Positions 24,680-32,742 of a DNA stretch of 32,813 nucleotides are shown one piece after another. The notes below the pieces were generated by a model. The model was not told where the DNA came from and searched no databases. It saw only the letters and a program-made list of their open reading frames with translations. Source of the DNA: JBKPCD01 sp046727175. Lineage in GTDB: Bacteria > Acidobacteriota > Vicinamibacteria > Vicinamibacterales > 2-12-FULL-66-21. The translations under genes and the position numbers were made by a program. Location of the stretch: NCBI GenBank assembly GCA_046727175.1, contig JBKPCD010000122.1, positions 1 to 32,813 of the forward strand, in the 5' to 3' direction. Positions within the stretch are counted from its first letter, which is position 1; every line of letters begins with the position of its first letter.

Positions 24680-25663
24680 ATGGTCAAGGTATTTCACGAT
24701 AGCGATGCGGATGTGCGAGACCTGTCGGGCCAGACGGTGGCCGTCATCGGCTACGGAATTCAGGGCCGGGCGCAGGCGCACAACCTGCGCGACTCGGGCG
24801 TGAGCGTCATCGTCGGCAATCGCGAGGACGAGTTTCGCGAACGCAGCGTCGCTGACGGTTTCCAGACGTACGACATCGCCGAGGCCGCGCGACGCGGTGA
24901 CGTGCTCCTGCTGCTGATTCCGGACGAGATACAGGCCGACGTGTACGAGCGTGACCTGCTGCCGCACTTGAAGCCAGGCAAGGCGCTGGTGTTCGCCCAC
25001 GGCTTTGCGATCCGATACGCGCTGATTTCGCCGCCGGACCATGTCGACCTGATGCTCGTGTCGCCTCGAATGCCGGGCGGGTATGTCCGCGATCGATTCG
25101 TGGCTGGCCGCGGTGTGCCCGCATTCGTTGACGTGAAGACCGACGCGAGCGGCAAGGCCTGGCCGCGCGCGCTTGCGCTCGCCAAGGCCCTGGGGTTCAC
25201 GCGCCCGGGCGTAATCCGGATCACGTTTGCCGAGGAAACAGAACTGGATCACTTCGCCGAGCACTATCTGTATCCGCTGATCATCGGGGCGATCGAAGTG
25301 TCCTATCGGATGCTGGTGGAGAAGGGGTACACGCCCGAAGCGACGATCATGGAGCTGTACGGCTCCGGCGAGGTCGGCGAAGTCCTGCGGGCGACCGCGA
25401 AGGTCGGGCTGTACAACATGCTCGATCGAAACGCATCACCCGCGTGCCAGTACGGAATCTACACGCACAAGGAGGGTCTGATTACCGAAGAGAATCGTCG
25501 TCAGATTCAGACGATCATCGACGTAATCAAGAACGGCGGGTTTGCGCGTGAGCTGATTGCAGACCAGCAGGACGGGCATCGAAGGCTGAAGCAGCTCGTC
25601 GAGGCGGCGCATCGCAGCGATCTCGTCCGCGTGGAAACAGTGGTCCGCGACTTGATGAAATAG
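24680..25663 (+). CDS. ketol-acid reductoisomerase-like protein, divergent active site
   Basis: A 327-residue protein with the class I KARI fold. The start at 24680 lies five bases after AGGAG; an in-frame ATG at 24677 is too close. The Rossmann motif GYGIQG (24-29) and HGF (H107) are conserved. EETELDHFAEH retains D190 and E194, ligands of the two Mg ions, and E225 and S253 are also kept. However, the invariant KARI lysine in the PKGPG-type motif is R130 here (SPRMPGGYVR). The HELK segment with the further Glu is GSGEVGEV, and the cofactor loop VGNREDEFRERS is acidic. No ilvB, ilvN, ilvD or leuA is adjacent. It may act on another 2-keto substrate or prefer NADH. Calling it ilvC would be unsafe. 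Confidence 0.8.
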   Translation: MVKVFHDSDADVRDLSGQTVAVIGYGIQGRAQAHNLRDSGVSVIVGNREDEFRERSVADGFQTYDIAEAARRGDVLLLLIPDEIQADVYERDLLPHLKPGKALVFAHGFAIRYALISPPDHVDLMLVSPRMPGGYVRDRFVAGRGVPAFVDVKTDASGKAWPRALALAKALGFTRPGVIRITFAEETELDHFAEHYLYPLIIGAIEVSYRMLVEKGYTPEATIMELYGSGEVGEVLRATAKVGLYNMLDRNASPACQYGIYTHKEGLITEENRRQIQTIIDVIKNGGFARELIADQQDGHRRLKQLVEAAHRSDLVRVETVVRDLMK

Positions 25664-25678
25664 CAGCGGTGTTGCTCT

Positions 25679-25845
25679 GGGGCGGGGTCTTCAAACTGTG
25701 GGGCGGGGTCTTTAGCAGGCCTCTGAAAAAAGCTGGTCTGATGGAAAATGGCAAATGGGAGATGGCAAAATGCTCAGGTTTTTTCCATTTTCCATCTGCC
25801 ATTCAGGAGGCGTTTTTCAGCATCCTGATGATTTAGACCCCGCCC
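25679..25845. repeat. MITE/REP-like palindromic element
   Basis: Between the KARI-like gene and the third ADOP gene lies an imperfect long palindrome. GGGGCGGGGTCTT occurs directly twice (25679-25691, 25700-25712), and its inverse AGACCCCGCCC ends the element (25835-25845). Further in, CTGAAAAA (25723-25730) faces TTTTTCAG (25813-25820). GATGGAAAATGG (25740-25751) faces CCATTTTCCATC (25784-25795), a perfect 12-bp stem. A/T-rich internal sequence contrasts with the flanking genes. No ORF is encoded, so it would be a non-autonomous element mobilised in trans or a REPIN. It might also serve as a bidirectional terminator for the convergent genes. Confidence 0.7.
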
Positions 25846-25863
25846 GCGGACCGGCAGATACGG

Positions 25864-28329
25864 TCACTCGGCACGCAGGGCTCGCATCGGGTCCACACGC
25901 GTGGCCCACCGCGCCGGAACATAGCTTGCCAGCAGCGCCACCATCGACAGCACCAGCGCCACGCCCACGAACGAGATCGGATCGGTGGCGCTGATTCCGT
26001 ACAGGATACTGGACAGCACGCGGGTCACTCCGAACGCTCCAGCGAGGCCGATACCGATCCCCACGAACGTGAGCCTCAGCCCCTGCCAAAGCACCAGCCT
26101 CACGACGTCACCGGGCCTTGCTCCCAGCGCCATCCTGACGGCCATCTCACGCGTGCGCTGGCTCACCGAGTACGCAATCACGCCGTAGAGGCCAGCTACC
26201 GCGAGCGTCAGCGCCAGAACACCAAACAGTCCAAGGAGCAGGACGGCAGCCTGCGCCGGGAAGAGCGGCAGCTGCATGTGCTGTTGGAGCGTCTCGGCGT
26301 CCACGAGCGCGATCCGCGGATCGAGCTTCCGGACTTGCTCGCGCATCGCGCCGAGAATCGGCACATCATGCTCGGTGCGCACCACGAGTTGCACGCCCGG
26401 CTGATACTGCTGCAGCAGCGATCGATAAAAGAACGGCTTGTCGGCTTCTCCGAGAGTCTGATACTTCCCGGTTTTGGCAATACCAATGATCCGGGCGCGT
26501 ACGCGGACCTGGTGCGGCCCGACGAGCGTCACGAACTGACCCACCGCGTCCTGCCGCGGCCAGAACTGCCCGGCCATTCGCTCGTTGATGATCACGACAG
26601 CCGGAGCCGCTTCGCCGTCCGTCTCGCGGAAACTCCGCCCACGCAGCAGAGGAATGCCCATCGCATCGAAGTAGCCGGGCGAGACAACGGCCATGTCGAT
26701 CGCGAGTTGCGGTGCGCCGGATGCCGCGCCTGCCGACTGGTACCCGTCTATCTCGATCGGCTCCATTCGAGTGATTGGGCTCAACGGCAGGTGATCCGCG
26801 AGACCAGCATGGCGTACGCCGGGCAATGCGCGGACATTTGCGAGCAGGTTGGCGTAGTACGCGCGCCCGCGCTCCTCGTTGTATCCGAACGGCTCGACGT
26901 TGAGCGAGGCGGAGAGCGCGTCGCGTATGTCGAAGCCCGGATCGATCGCGCGCGCATTCAACAAACTCCTGAGGCACAAGCCGGCACCGACGAGCAGCAC
27001 CATGCACGCGGTGACCTGTGCGACCACGAGCCCGCTGCGGAGCCGTGATTTCGTCGAGCCACCCTGATACGAGCCGTCCTTCAGATCCGTCGTCTGGTTC
27101 ACGCCCGAGTGGTGGAGCGATGGCGCGAGTCCGAATGCCACAGTCGTCAGGATTGACGCCACTACCGTGAACGCCAGGACCCGCAGATCAGGAGAAACGT
27201 TCAGCGCGAGCGGCACCGACGCTGGTTTCACCGACAATAGCAGCGGTGCCGCCCACATCGAAAGAAGCAACCCGAATGTGCCGGCGATGCCGGCAATGAC
27301 GAGGCTCTCGGTGAGCATCTGTTGCACCAGCCGACGCCGGTTCGCACCGAGCGCAACCCGGACTGCCATCTCGCGGCGACGGCCGGACGCCCTGGCGAGC
27401 AGAAGATTCGCGACGTTGCCGCACGCAATCAACAGGACGAGGCCGACGACGACCATCAACACGGTGCTGACGCCCCCCGCAAACCCTCGAAATGGCGAGG
27501 GCACGAGCTCGATAGGCAGCGCCGCCGGAACCAGGTTTCTGTCGGCGTCCGGATAGTCCGCGGAAAGCTGCCGGCCGAGCAGAGCCAGATCCGCATTGGC
27601 TTGAGCACGCGTGTTGCCCGGCTTCAGGCGGCCCACGCCGAGAATCCAATGCTGGCGGCGCTCGCGCAGATTGAGCGATGGGCTCAGTGCGCGATGCCCC
27701 GCGACGGGAGTCCAGAACTCCGGCGTGAAACCTGCGAGCACTCCCGTAAAACCGGCGGGACCGACGCCGATCACCGTGAAGCTCTGACCGTTCAAGGTCA
27801 GGATCGTTCCCACGATTCCAGGGTCGGCGCCGAGCCGCTGCTGCCACAACGCGTGCGAGACGACTACTACGGGTGCAGCAGTCGGAGAGCGATCTTCTTC
27901 CGGAACGAAAGTACGTCCGAGGGCTGGCTGGATGCCAAGCACCGAAAAGAAGTTCGCCGAAACGAGACTACCCTGGAGGACCTCGCCCTGGCCTTCACGG
28001 TTCCAGATCACGCGCGTGGTCTCCGCCGTGAATGCGCCCATCTCGGTGAAGACGCGATTATGATCGCGATAAAACTCGTAGTCTGGAAACGACAGCTGCA
28101 TGTGGCTGCCAATTCCGTTGCCGCGCGTCGTGTTGTGTTGCCAGACCTCGACGAGGCCTTCAGGGTCGTGTGCGGAGGGCGGTTTCAGCAGCAGGCTGTT
28201 GACGAAAGTAAAAACTGTCGTGTTCGCTGCAATGCCGATCCCGAGCGACAGCACCGCGATCGCGGTAAATCCGGGGCTCTTGCACAGCATCCGAACGGCA
28301 TATCGAAGCTCCTGGCGAAAGTGTTCCAC
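25864..28329 (-). CDS. ADOP-type FtsX/MacB-like permease
   Basis: A complete 821-residue duplicated permease. The GTG start at 28329 gives VEHFRQELRYAVRMLCKSPG, the standard ADOP N-terminus; the RBS is weak. The first helix contains AIAVLSLGIGIAANTTVF, followed by MacB-PCD 1 (about 55-265) and FtsX block 1 with ARASGRRREMAVRVALGANR (about 290-410). A linker helix with LVVAQVTACMVLLVGAGL (about 430) leads to MacB-PCD 2 (about 455-680) and FtsX block 2 with RTREMAVRMALGARPGD. It ends PARWATRVDPMRALRAE. No PadR-type regulator or ATPase gene accompanies it. Substrate unknown; the usual annotations are macrolide/lipoprotein export-like, which are not supported specifically here. Confidence 0.93.
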   Translation of the reverse strand: MEHFRQELRYAVRMLCKSPGFTAIAVLSLGIGIAANTTVFTFVNSLLLKPPSAHDPEGLVEVWQHNTTRGNGIGSHMQLSFPDYEFYRDHNRVFTEMGAFTAETTRVIWNREGQGEVLQGSLVSANFFSVLGIQPALGRTFVPEEDRSPTAAPVVVVSHALWQQRLGADPGIVGTILTLNGQSFTVIGVGPAGFTGVLAGFTPEFWTPVAGHRALSPSLNLRERRQHWILGVGRLKPGNTRAQANADLALLGRQLSADYPDADRNLVPAALPIELVPSPFRGFAGGVSTVLMVVVGLVLLIACGNVANLLLARASGRRREMAVRVALGANRRRLVQQMLTESLVIAGIAGTFGLLLSMWAAPLLLSVKPASVPLALNVSPDLRVLAFTVVASILTTVAFGLAPSLHHSGVNQTTDLKDGSYQGGSTKSRLRSGLVVAQVTACMVLLVGAGLCLRSLLNARAIDPGFDIRDALSASLNVEPFGYNEERGRAYYANLLANVRALPGVRHAGLADHLPLSPITRMEPIEIDGYQSAGAASGAPQLAIDMAVVSPGYFDAMGIPLLRGRSFRETDGEAAPAVVIINERMAGQFWPRQDAVGQFVTLVGPHQVRVRARIIGIAKTGKYQTLGEADKPFFYRSLLQQYQPGVQLVVRTEHDVPILGAMREQVRKLDPRIALVDAETLQQHMQLPLFPAQAAVLLLGLFGVLALTLAVAGLYGVIAYSVSQRTREMAVRMALGARPGDVVRLVLWQGLRLTFVGIGIGLAGAFGVTRVLSSILYGISATDPISFVGVALVLSMVALLASYVPARWATRVDPMRALRAE

Positions 28330-28784
28330 GGAGGTGGATACGGAAGCCGCAGAGGTTTGTTCATGCGATTCCTATGCTAATTTCGCGAGCTTTCATGTGC
28401 TCTCTGCAGCGAGGGACGCGTAGACGCCCGCCGGCGCGACTTACTGCCGAGCAAGCAGAAGCCGACAGTATCCACGTTTAGCGTGCAGTTTGGCTCAGTA
28501 AGGCTCAGGTCTCGCTGCACTCCGTGCGGTACGAGTCGGACACGCGCGAGTCTGTATTTGCGACATAAGCGTCGCGTTTCAGAACGGCGATATCCGCGCG
28601 ACTAGTAGTAACTACTGTTGTCCGCGGGCATGGACTTTGTAGGTGCTGCGACGCTGCGACATGTCGCGAAAACCCCGCCGCGGAATCGGAATGAACTCGA
28701 GCCAATAGAGCCACGCACGTCGATAGTTGGTATCGATCTCCCGTGGTCGCGTGCTGTGGACGTAACCGACAAGGAGAACGTCTC
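28330..28784. other. divergent intergenic region, 455 bp
   Basis: This lies between the minus-strand ADOP gene and the plus-strand post-COAP-1 gene. I find no gene. It contains a perfect 13-bp odd palindrome AGTAGT-A-ACTACT (28604-28616), which could be an operator, and the ribosome-binding site AAGGAG at 28771-28776. Promoter boxes are not clear. Confidence 0.4.
28604..28616. promoter_or_regulatory. perfect 13-bp palindrome, possible operator
   Basis: AGTAGT (28604-28609) and ACTACT (28611-28616) are exact inverted arms around a single A. It lies 169 bp upstream of the post-COAP-1 gene start. A dimeric repressor could bind such a site, but there is only one copy and no adjacent repressor gene, so this is tentative. 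Confidence 0.2.
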
Positions 28785-29966
28785 ATGGCGGTCAAGAGAG
28801 TGAGGCGAGCCGCAACCGTCCTGATGATTGCGGCAGCCGCGTCATGGGTGGCAGCCGATGCGCCACCGGGGCCCTACTTCAATGGTTTCGAGACCGATAC
28901 CGCCGGCTGGTTCAATTTCAGCGGCGCGACGATCACGCGCGTTTCGTCTGGATCGACGAGCACGTATGCTAACGGGGTCTCGGCGGCTGCAGGCAATTAC
29001 TACGCGCGTCTCGGCAAGGACCCCGAGCCCGGATTCGTGCACATTCGGCGGGGGGACGGCGTCGATTTACGAGGGTCCCTTTACGCGTGGGGTGGCTACA
29101 GCGCAATCTTCCCGCCAGGTGGATACCAGACCGGCGTCGATATTTATCTCGACGTACCCTACGCAATGGCGCATCCGGACACGCGCTTCGACTGGTCTTC
29201 AGCGATCAATGACCCGAACGGGAACCACCGGCGTGACTTCGTGTTCAATGTAGGGACTGACATGCTGGGGTTCGTGATCACTGGCGGCAACAACGCGACC
29301 CGTTGCGGAGCAAATCCGGCGGATCCTGGTCATTCCCCAGTGGTTCACATCGTCAAATCTGGCTGGTACACGTTCAAGCATACGTTCATGGGCGTGCCTG
29401 GCGGACCGCTTACGGTCATCTTGGAAGTGATAGATCCGCCGAGCACTGTAGTCGGCGCATGGATCCGCAGCGATCCGTCCGACATCATCGGCGTCACGGT
29501 GGGCGGCAACCGCTACGGATGGTTCGTCCAGAACGAATTCGACGGCCTTGCGATCGACAACAGCTTCCGTACGGGCATCGTGAGCACGCCCGGCTGTGAG
29601 ATCAAGATCAGCGACGGCGGCTGGATTATCGCGATGAACAAAGACCTGGCCACGTTTGGCGGGAACGCCAAGGTCTCAACCTCCGGAATCAGCAGTGGAC
29701 AACAGGAGTACCACGACCACGGCCCGCTTCAACCGATGACGGTCAACACGATTGACGTGACGGCTGTCGTCTGCAGCGACGACCGTACCCAAGCGAGCAT
29801 CTTCGGCCACGCTACCGTCGATGGCGATGGGTCTTACGAGTACGAGATCGACTTAACAGACAACGGCGAGCCGGGTATCACCGACATGTACCGAATCTTC
29901 ATTCCGGGTAAGGTTTACGATTCCGGCTCGCAGAAGCTACAGGGAGGCAACATCCAGATCCGGTGA
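28785..29966 (+). CDS. secreted protein with C-terminal post-COAP-1 domain
   Basis: A 393-residue exported protein. ATG 28785 follows AAGGAG by eight bases. A signal peptide is clear: KRVRRAATVLMIAAAASWVAADA. Residues 30-270 form a beta-rich, lectin-like region beginning YFNGFETDTAGWFNFSG and rich in Gly, Asn and aromatic residues, reminiscent of carbohydrate-binding jelly rolls. No catalytic motif was recognised. The last 110 residues match the post-COAP-1 type domain: GGNAKVSTSG, GQQEYHDHGPL, VTAVVCSDD, a DNGEPGITDMYRI block and terminal LQGGNIQI. The domain is found in secreted and surface proteins and its role is undefined. It converges with the sigma-54 activator gene. Confidence 0.75.
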   Translation: MAVKRVRRAATVLMIAAAASWVAADAPPGPYFNGFETDTAGWFNFSGATITRVSSGSTSTYANGVSAAAGNYYARLGKDPEPGFVHIRRGDGVDLRGSLYAWGGYSAIFPPGGYQTGVDIYLDVPYAMAHPDTRFDWSSAINDPNGNHRRDFVFNVGTDMLGFVITGGNNATRCGANPADPGHSPVVHIVKSGWYTFKHTFMGVPGGPLTVILEVIDPPSTVVGAWIRSDPSDIIGVTVGGNRYGWFVQNEFDGLAIDNSFRTGIVSTPGCEIKISDGGWIIAMNKDLATFGGNAKVSTSGISSGQQEYHDHGPLQPMTVNTIDVTAVVCSDDRTQASIFGHATVDGDGSYEYEIDLTDNGEPGITDMYRIFIPGKVYDSGSQKLQGGNIQIR

Positions 29967-29980
29967 AGAAAACATCGACA

Positions 29981-30014
29981 GGGAGCCCAGGAACATAAAA
30001 ACTCCTGAGCTCCC
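29981..30014. terminator. bidirectional hairpin between convergent genes
   Basis: GGGAGC (29981-29986) pairs with GCTCCC (30009-30014). After one C/A mismatch, CAGGA (29988-29992) pairs with TCCTG (30003-30007), leaving an A-rich loop. Stops of both flanking genes are within 15 bp (29966 and 30024). An A-run precedes it on plus (AAAAC in the loop, GAAGAAAAC upstream), which reads as a T-run for the minus transcript. It is a good terminator candidate. Confidence 0.6.
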
Positions 30015-30023
30015 GATCTCCTG

Positions 30024-32675
30024 TTAATTCCGCGAAGGAAGAACAGCCGGACGCTCGATCCCGAGCTTTGCCATCTTCGACTGCAGCGTCGTCCGTTTCA
30101 TGCCGAGCCTGACCGCGGCGCCCGACGGACCGCCGACCTGCCAATTCGCCTGGTGAAGGGCCTGTCGGATGTGCTCCCGCTCGGCCTCTTCGAGCGTCGT
30201 CAATGGCCGCGTGCTCTCGAAGCCGTCGCTTCCGCTGCGCTGTTCCAATTCCCCCAGCGGAACTTCGAGCTTCGACCCGCTCGACAGAATCACCGCTCGT
30301 TCGATGAGGTTCTCCAACTCCCGGATGTTGCCCGGCCAATGGTACCGGGACAGCGCGGTCATCGCTTCGGTGGGAATGCTCTCGATGCGCTTGTTCATCC
30401 GCCTCGAGAATTTCTGCGTGAAGTAACGAACCAGCGGCGTGATGTCTTCGCGGCGCTCACGCAACGGCGGATTCACAATCGGAAACACGTTCAGACGGTA
30501 ATACAAATCGCTGCGGAATTGCTTTTCCGCAACCATGGCGACAAGGTCACGGTTCGTCGCTGCGACCAGCCGCACGTCGACGCGGATCGTTCGCGTGCTG
30601 CCGAGGCGCTCGAACTCCTGCTCCTGCAGTACTCGCAGCAGCTTCGACTGGAGCTCCAGCGGGATGTCGCCGACTTCGTCCAGGAACAGCGTGCCGCCGT
30701 GCGCCAGTTCGAAGCGGCCGATGCGACGCGCGATGGCGCCCGTGAACGCTCCCTTCTCGTGCCCGAACAACTCGCTTTCGAGCAGGCCCGTGGGAATCGC
30801 GGCGCAATTCAGCTTGACGAACGTTCGTCCGCGGCGCGCGCTCGCGTTGTGGATGGCGCGGGCAATGAGCTCCTTGCCCGTGCCCGTTTCTCCCTGGATC
30901 AGGACCGTCGAGTCGGTTGGTGCCACCACCTCGACCTGCTTCAGCACCTGCTTCAGCGCGGAGCTCTGACCGATGATTTCCTCGAAATTGTGATCGGTCC
31001 GAATCTCGTCTTCGAGATAGAGCTTCTCAGTGTTCAGCTTCTCTTTCAGCTCGGCTATCTCTCGAAACGCCAGCCCGTTCTCTACCGCGATCGCGATCTG
31101 TTGCGCCACCTGTCCCAGCAACTCGACATCGTCTGTCGAGAAGGCGTTCGGCCGCTCGCACCCCAGATTCAGCGCACCCAGCACGCGATCGTGCGAGAGA
31201 AGCGGCACGCTGCACACGGATTTGAATCCTTCTTCGACGATCTTCTCCGCGATTCTGGACTCGGCGGCGAGAGACCTCAGATCCCCTTCGCCGAACAACG
31301 CGGCGCGCCTGGTCGTGATGGCGATGCCGGCCGGACACTTCGCCGCCTCCGTATCGATCTCGCAGTCTTCGAGCACGATCTCCTTTCCGGCAACGCGTGG
31401 AACGTGCTTGTGAAACCGGCGCGTCTCGGGCTCGTAGAGCAGCAAGCTGGAATGCTCGTGCGGGATGACTCGTTGCAGACAACCGCTGACCGAGGTGAAC
31501 ACATCGTCCAGGTTCAACTGCGACACGACCGCGTTGTTCACCTCGAGGAGCAGTTGAAGTCTGTCGCGTTCGCGTGTCAGCAGCTGTTGCGCGGAACGGA
31601 CGCTCTCGTCGTGCAGCACGTTATCGACGGCGACGGCGACCTGGTTCGCCACCTGCTGCATGAAACTCAGGTCGGCCTCGCCGTAGGCCGTTCGCGTCAG
31701 CCGGCCGAATCCGAGAGAGCCAAGACGACGGAGCGCCGTGGTGAGCGGGATGGCGCAGAACGACTGCACACCGTTCTCGCGCAGCATCGAGATCAGCCGG
31801 GGAAATCGCTGTTCGGCATCGATGTTCTCGACTACGTACGGGTGCTGCGTCTTCCAGACCAGACCTGACACCGATTCGTCGACGCCGAGCTCCACGCCTG
31901 GGTGGATCGTGCTGCCCTCGGGCGCCACCAGGATGTGCAGCCGCATCACGTTCCGCGAGGGATCGTGCAGAAGAAGGTTGATGTAATCGAACGGGACCAC
32001 TGGAGGAAGCCGCTCGGCGAGATCGCGAAAGAGATCCTCGAGGTTGTGGTGCGAGGCGATCGATTCCGAGACTTCGAGCAGCAAACGCAGCCTATCTCGC
32101 TCCTCCCTCAGCTGCGCCTGTACAGCGTTGGCACTGTTGTCGTGCAACACGTTGTCAACCGCAACCGCCACCTGCCTGACCACGAGCTCGAGGAACTCGA
32201 TCTCCGATTCCTCGAACGCGGCACGACGCGAGCTGCCGAACCCCATCGCTCCCAGAGGACGAACGGTTGTCGTCAGCGGAAGCATGCAGAACGATTCGAC
32301 GCCGATTCGGTCGACCAGCGCCGCGGCGGTTGGAAACCGTCTGGCTTCTTCGCGGCTGCGCACGCTCACCGGCTGCTGCGTCGTGAATACCTGTCCGCTG
32401 AACGACGCGTCGACGGGCACCTCCAATCCCGGTGGGATCAGATCCCCGTCGGCGCCACCGAGCACGTGGACGCGCATGACGTCCTTTTCGGGATCGTGCA
32501 GAAAGAGCGCGATGAGCTCGAAGGGAACGATTACCGGGAGCCGTTTCGCGAGATCGCGGAACAGCGTCGGCAGGTCGCCGTAAGTGGCGATGGCCTCCGA
32601 GACCTGAATGAGGAGTCGCAGTTGATCGTTGTTGCGAGACAGCGACTCAGCAACGCCTAGCGAAATGTAGTGCAT
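30024..32675 (-). CDS. sigma-54-dependent transcriptional activator with three GAF domains
   Basis: An 883-residue cytoplasmic enhancer-binding protein of FhlA-like architecture. Three GAF sensor domains lie at about 33-178, 210-356 and 387-537, joined by helical linkers (ERDRLRLLLEVSESIA; ERDRLQLLLEVNNAVV). GAF1 and GAF2 are obvious duplicates. The AAA+ module spans about 565-800, with Walker A GETGTGKE (595-602), sigma-54 contact loop GAFTGA (642-647), Walker B GTLFLDEVGD (661-670) and FRSDLYYRLNVFPI. A Fis-type helix-turn-helix ends the protein (about 843-872, GAAVRLGMKRTTLQSKM). No receiver domain is present, so it likely senses small ligands. The ATG at 32675 lacks a good RBS. Its targets are unknown; no clear -24/-12 promoter was seen in the window. 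Confidence 0.95.
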   Translation of the reverse strand: MHYISLGVAESLSRNNDQLRLLIQVSEAIATYGDLPTLFRDLAKRLPVIVPFELIALFLHDPEKDVMRVHVLGGADGDLIPPGLEVPVDASFSGQVFTTQQPVSVRSREEARRFPTAAALVDRIGVESFCMLPLTTTVRPLGAMGFGSSRRAAFEESEIEFLELVVRQVAVAVDNVLHDNSANAVQAQLREERDRLRLLLEVSESIASHHNLEDLFRDLAERLPPVVPFDYINLLLHDPSRNVMRLHILVAPEGSTIHPGVELGVDESVSGLVWKTQHPYVVENIDAEQRFPRLISMLRENGVQSFCAIPLTTALRRLGSLGFGRLTRTAYGEADLSFMQQVANQVAVAVDNVLHDESVRSAQQLLTRERDRLQLLLEVNNAVVSQLNLDDVFTSVSGCLQRVIPHEHSSLLLYEPETRRFHKHVPRVAGKEIVLEDCEIDTEAAKCPAGIAITTRRAALFGEGDLRSLAAESRIAEKIVEEGFKSVCSVPLLSHDRVLGALNLGCERPNAFSTDDVELLGQVAQQIAIAVENGLAFREIAELKEKLNTEKLYLEDEIRTDHNFEEIIGQSSALKQVLKQVEVVAPTDSTVLIQGETGTGKELIARAIHNASARRGRTFVKLNCAAIPTGLLESELFGHEKGAFTGAIARRIGRFELAHGGTLFLDEVGDIPLELQSKLLRVLQEQEFERLGSTRTIRVDVRLVAATNRDLVAMVAEKQFRSDLYYRLNVFPIVNPPLRERREDITPLVRYFTQKFSRRMNKRIESIPTEAMTALSRYHWPGNIRELENLIERAVILSSGSKLEVPLGELEQRSGSDGFESTRPLTTLEEAEREHIRQALHQANWQVGGPSGAAVRLGMKRTTLQSKMAKLGIERPAVLPSRN

Positions 32676-32704
32676 AGAAACAGCAGGAAAGGGCGCACGA
32701 AATC

Positions 32705-32742
32705 AGCGCGCCGTCACGCCCAGCATAGCAGCAAGGCGCGCT
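32705..32742. promoter_or_regulatory. inverted repeat upstream of sigma-54 activator gene
   Basis: AGCGCGCC (32705-32712) and GGCGCGCT (32735-32742) are exact inverted arms with a 22-bp spacer, 30-67 bp upstream of the activator start. It could be an autoregulatory or other binding site, or an RNA hairpin in the leader. A second GC palindrome, CGCGGG-GG-CCCGCG, lies at 32768-32781. GC-rich DNA makes such matches common. Confidence 0.25.

Noticed and set aside
30153..31868. 571-codon plus-strand open frame opposite the sigma-54 activator
   Set aside because: It is a GC-rich shadow of a gene with unmistakable AAA+ motifs; its composition (Arg, Gln, Leu, Asp rich) shows no family signature.
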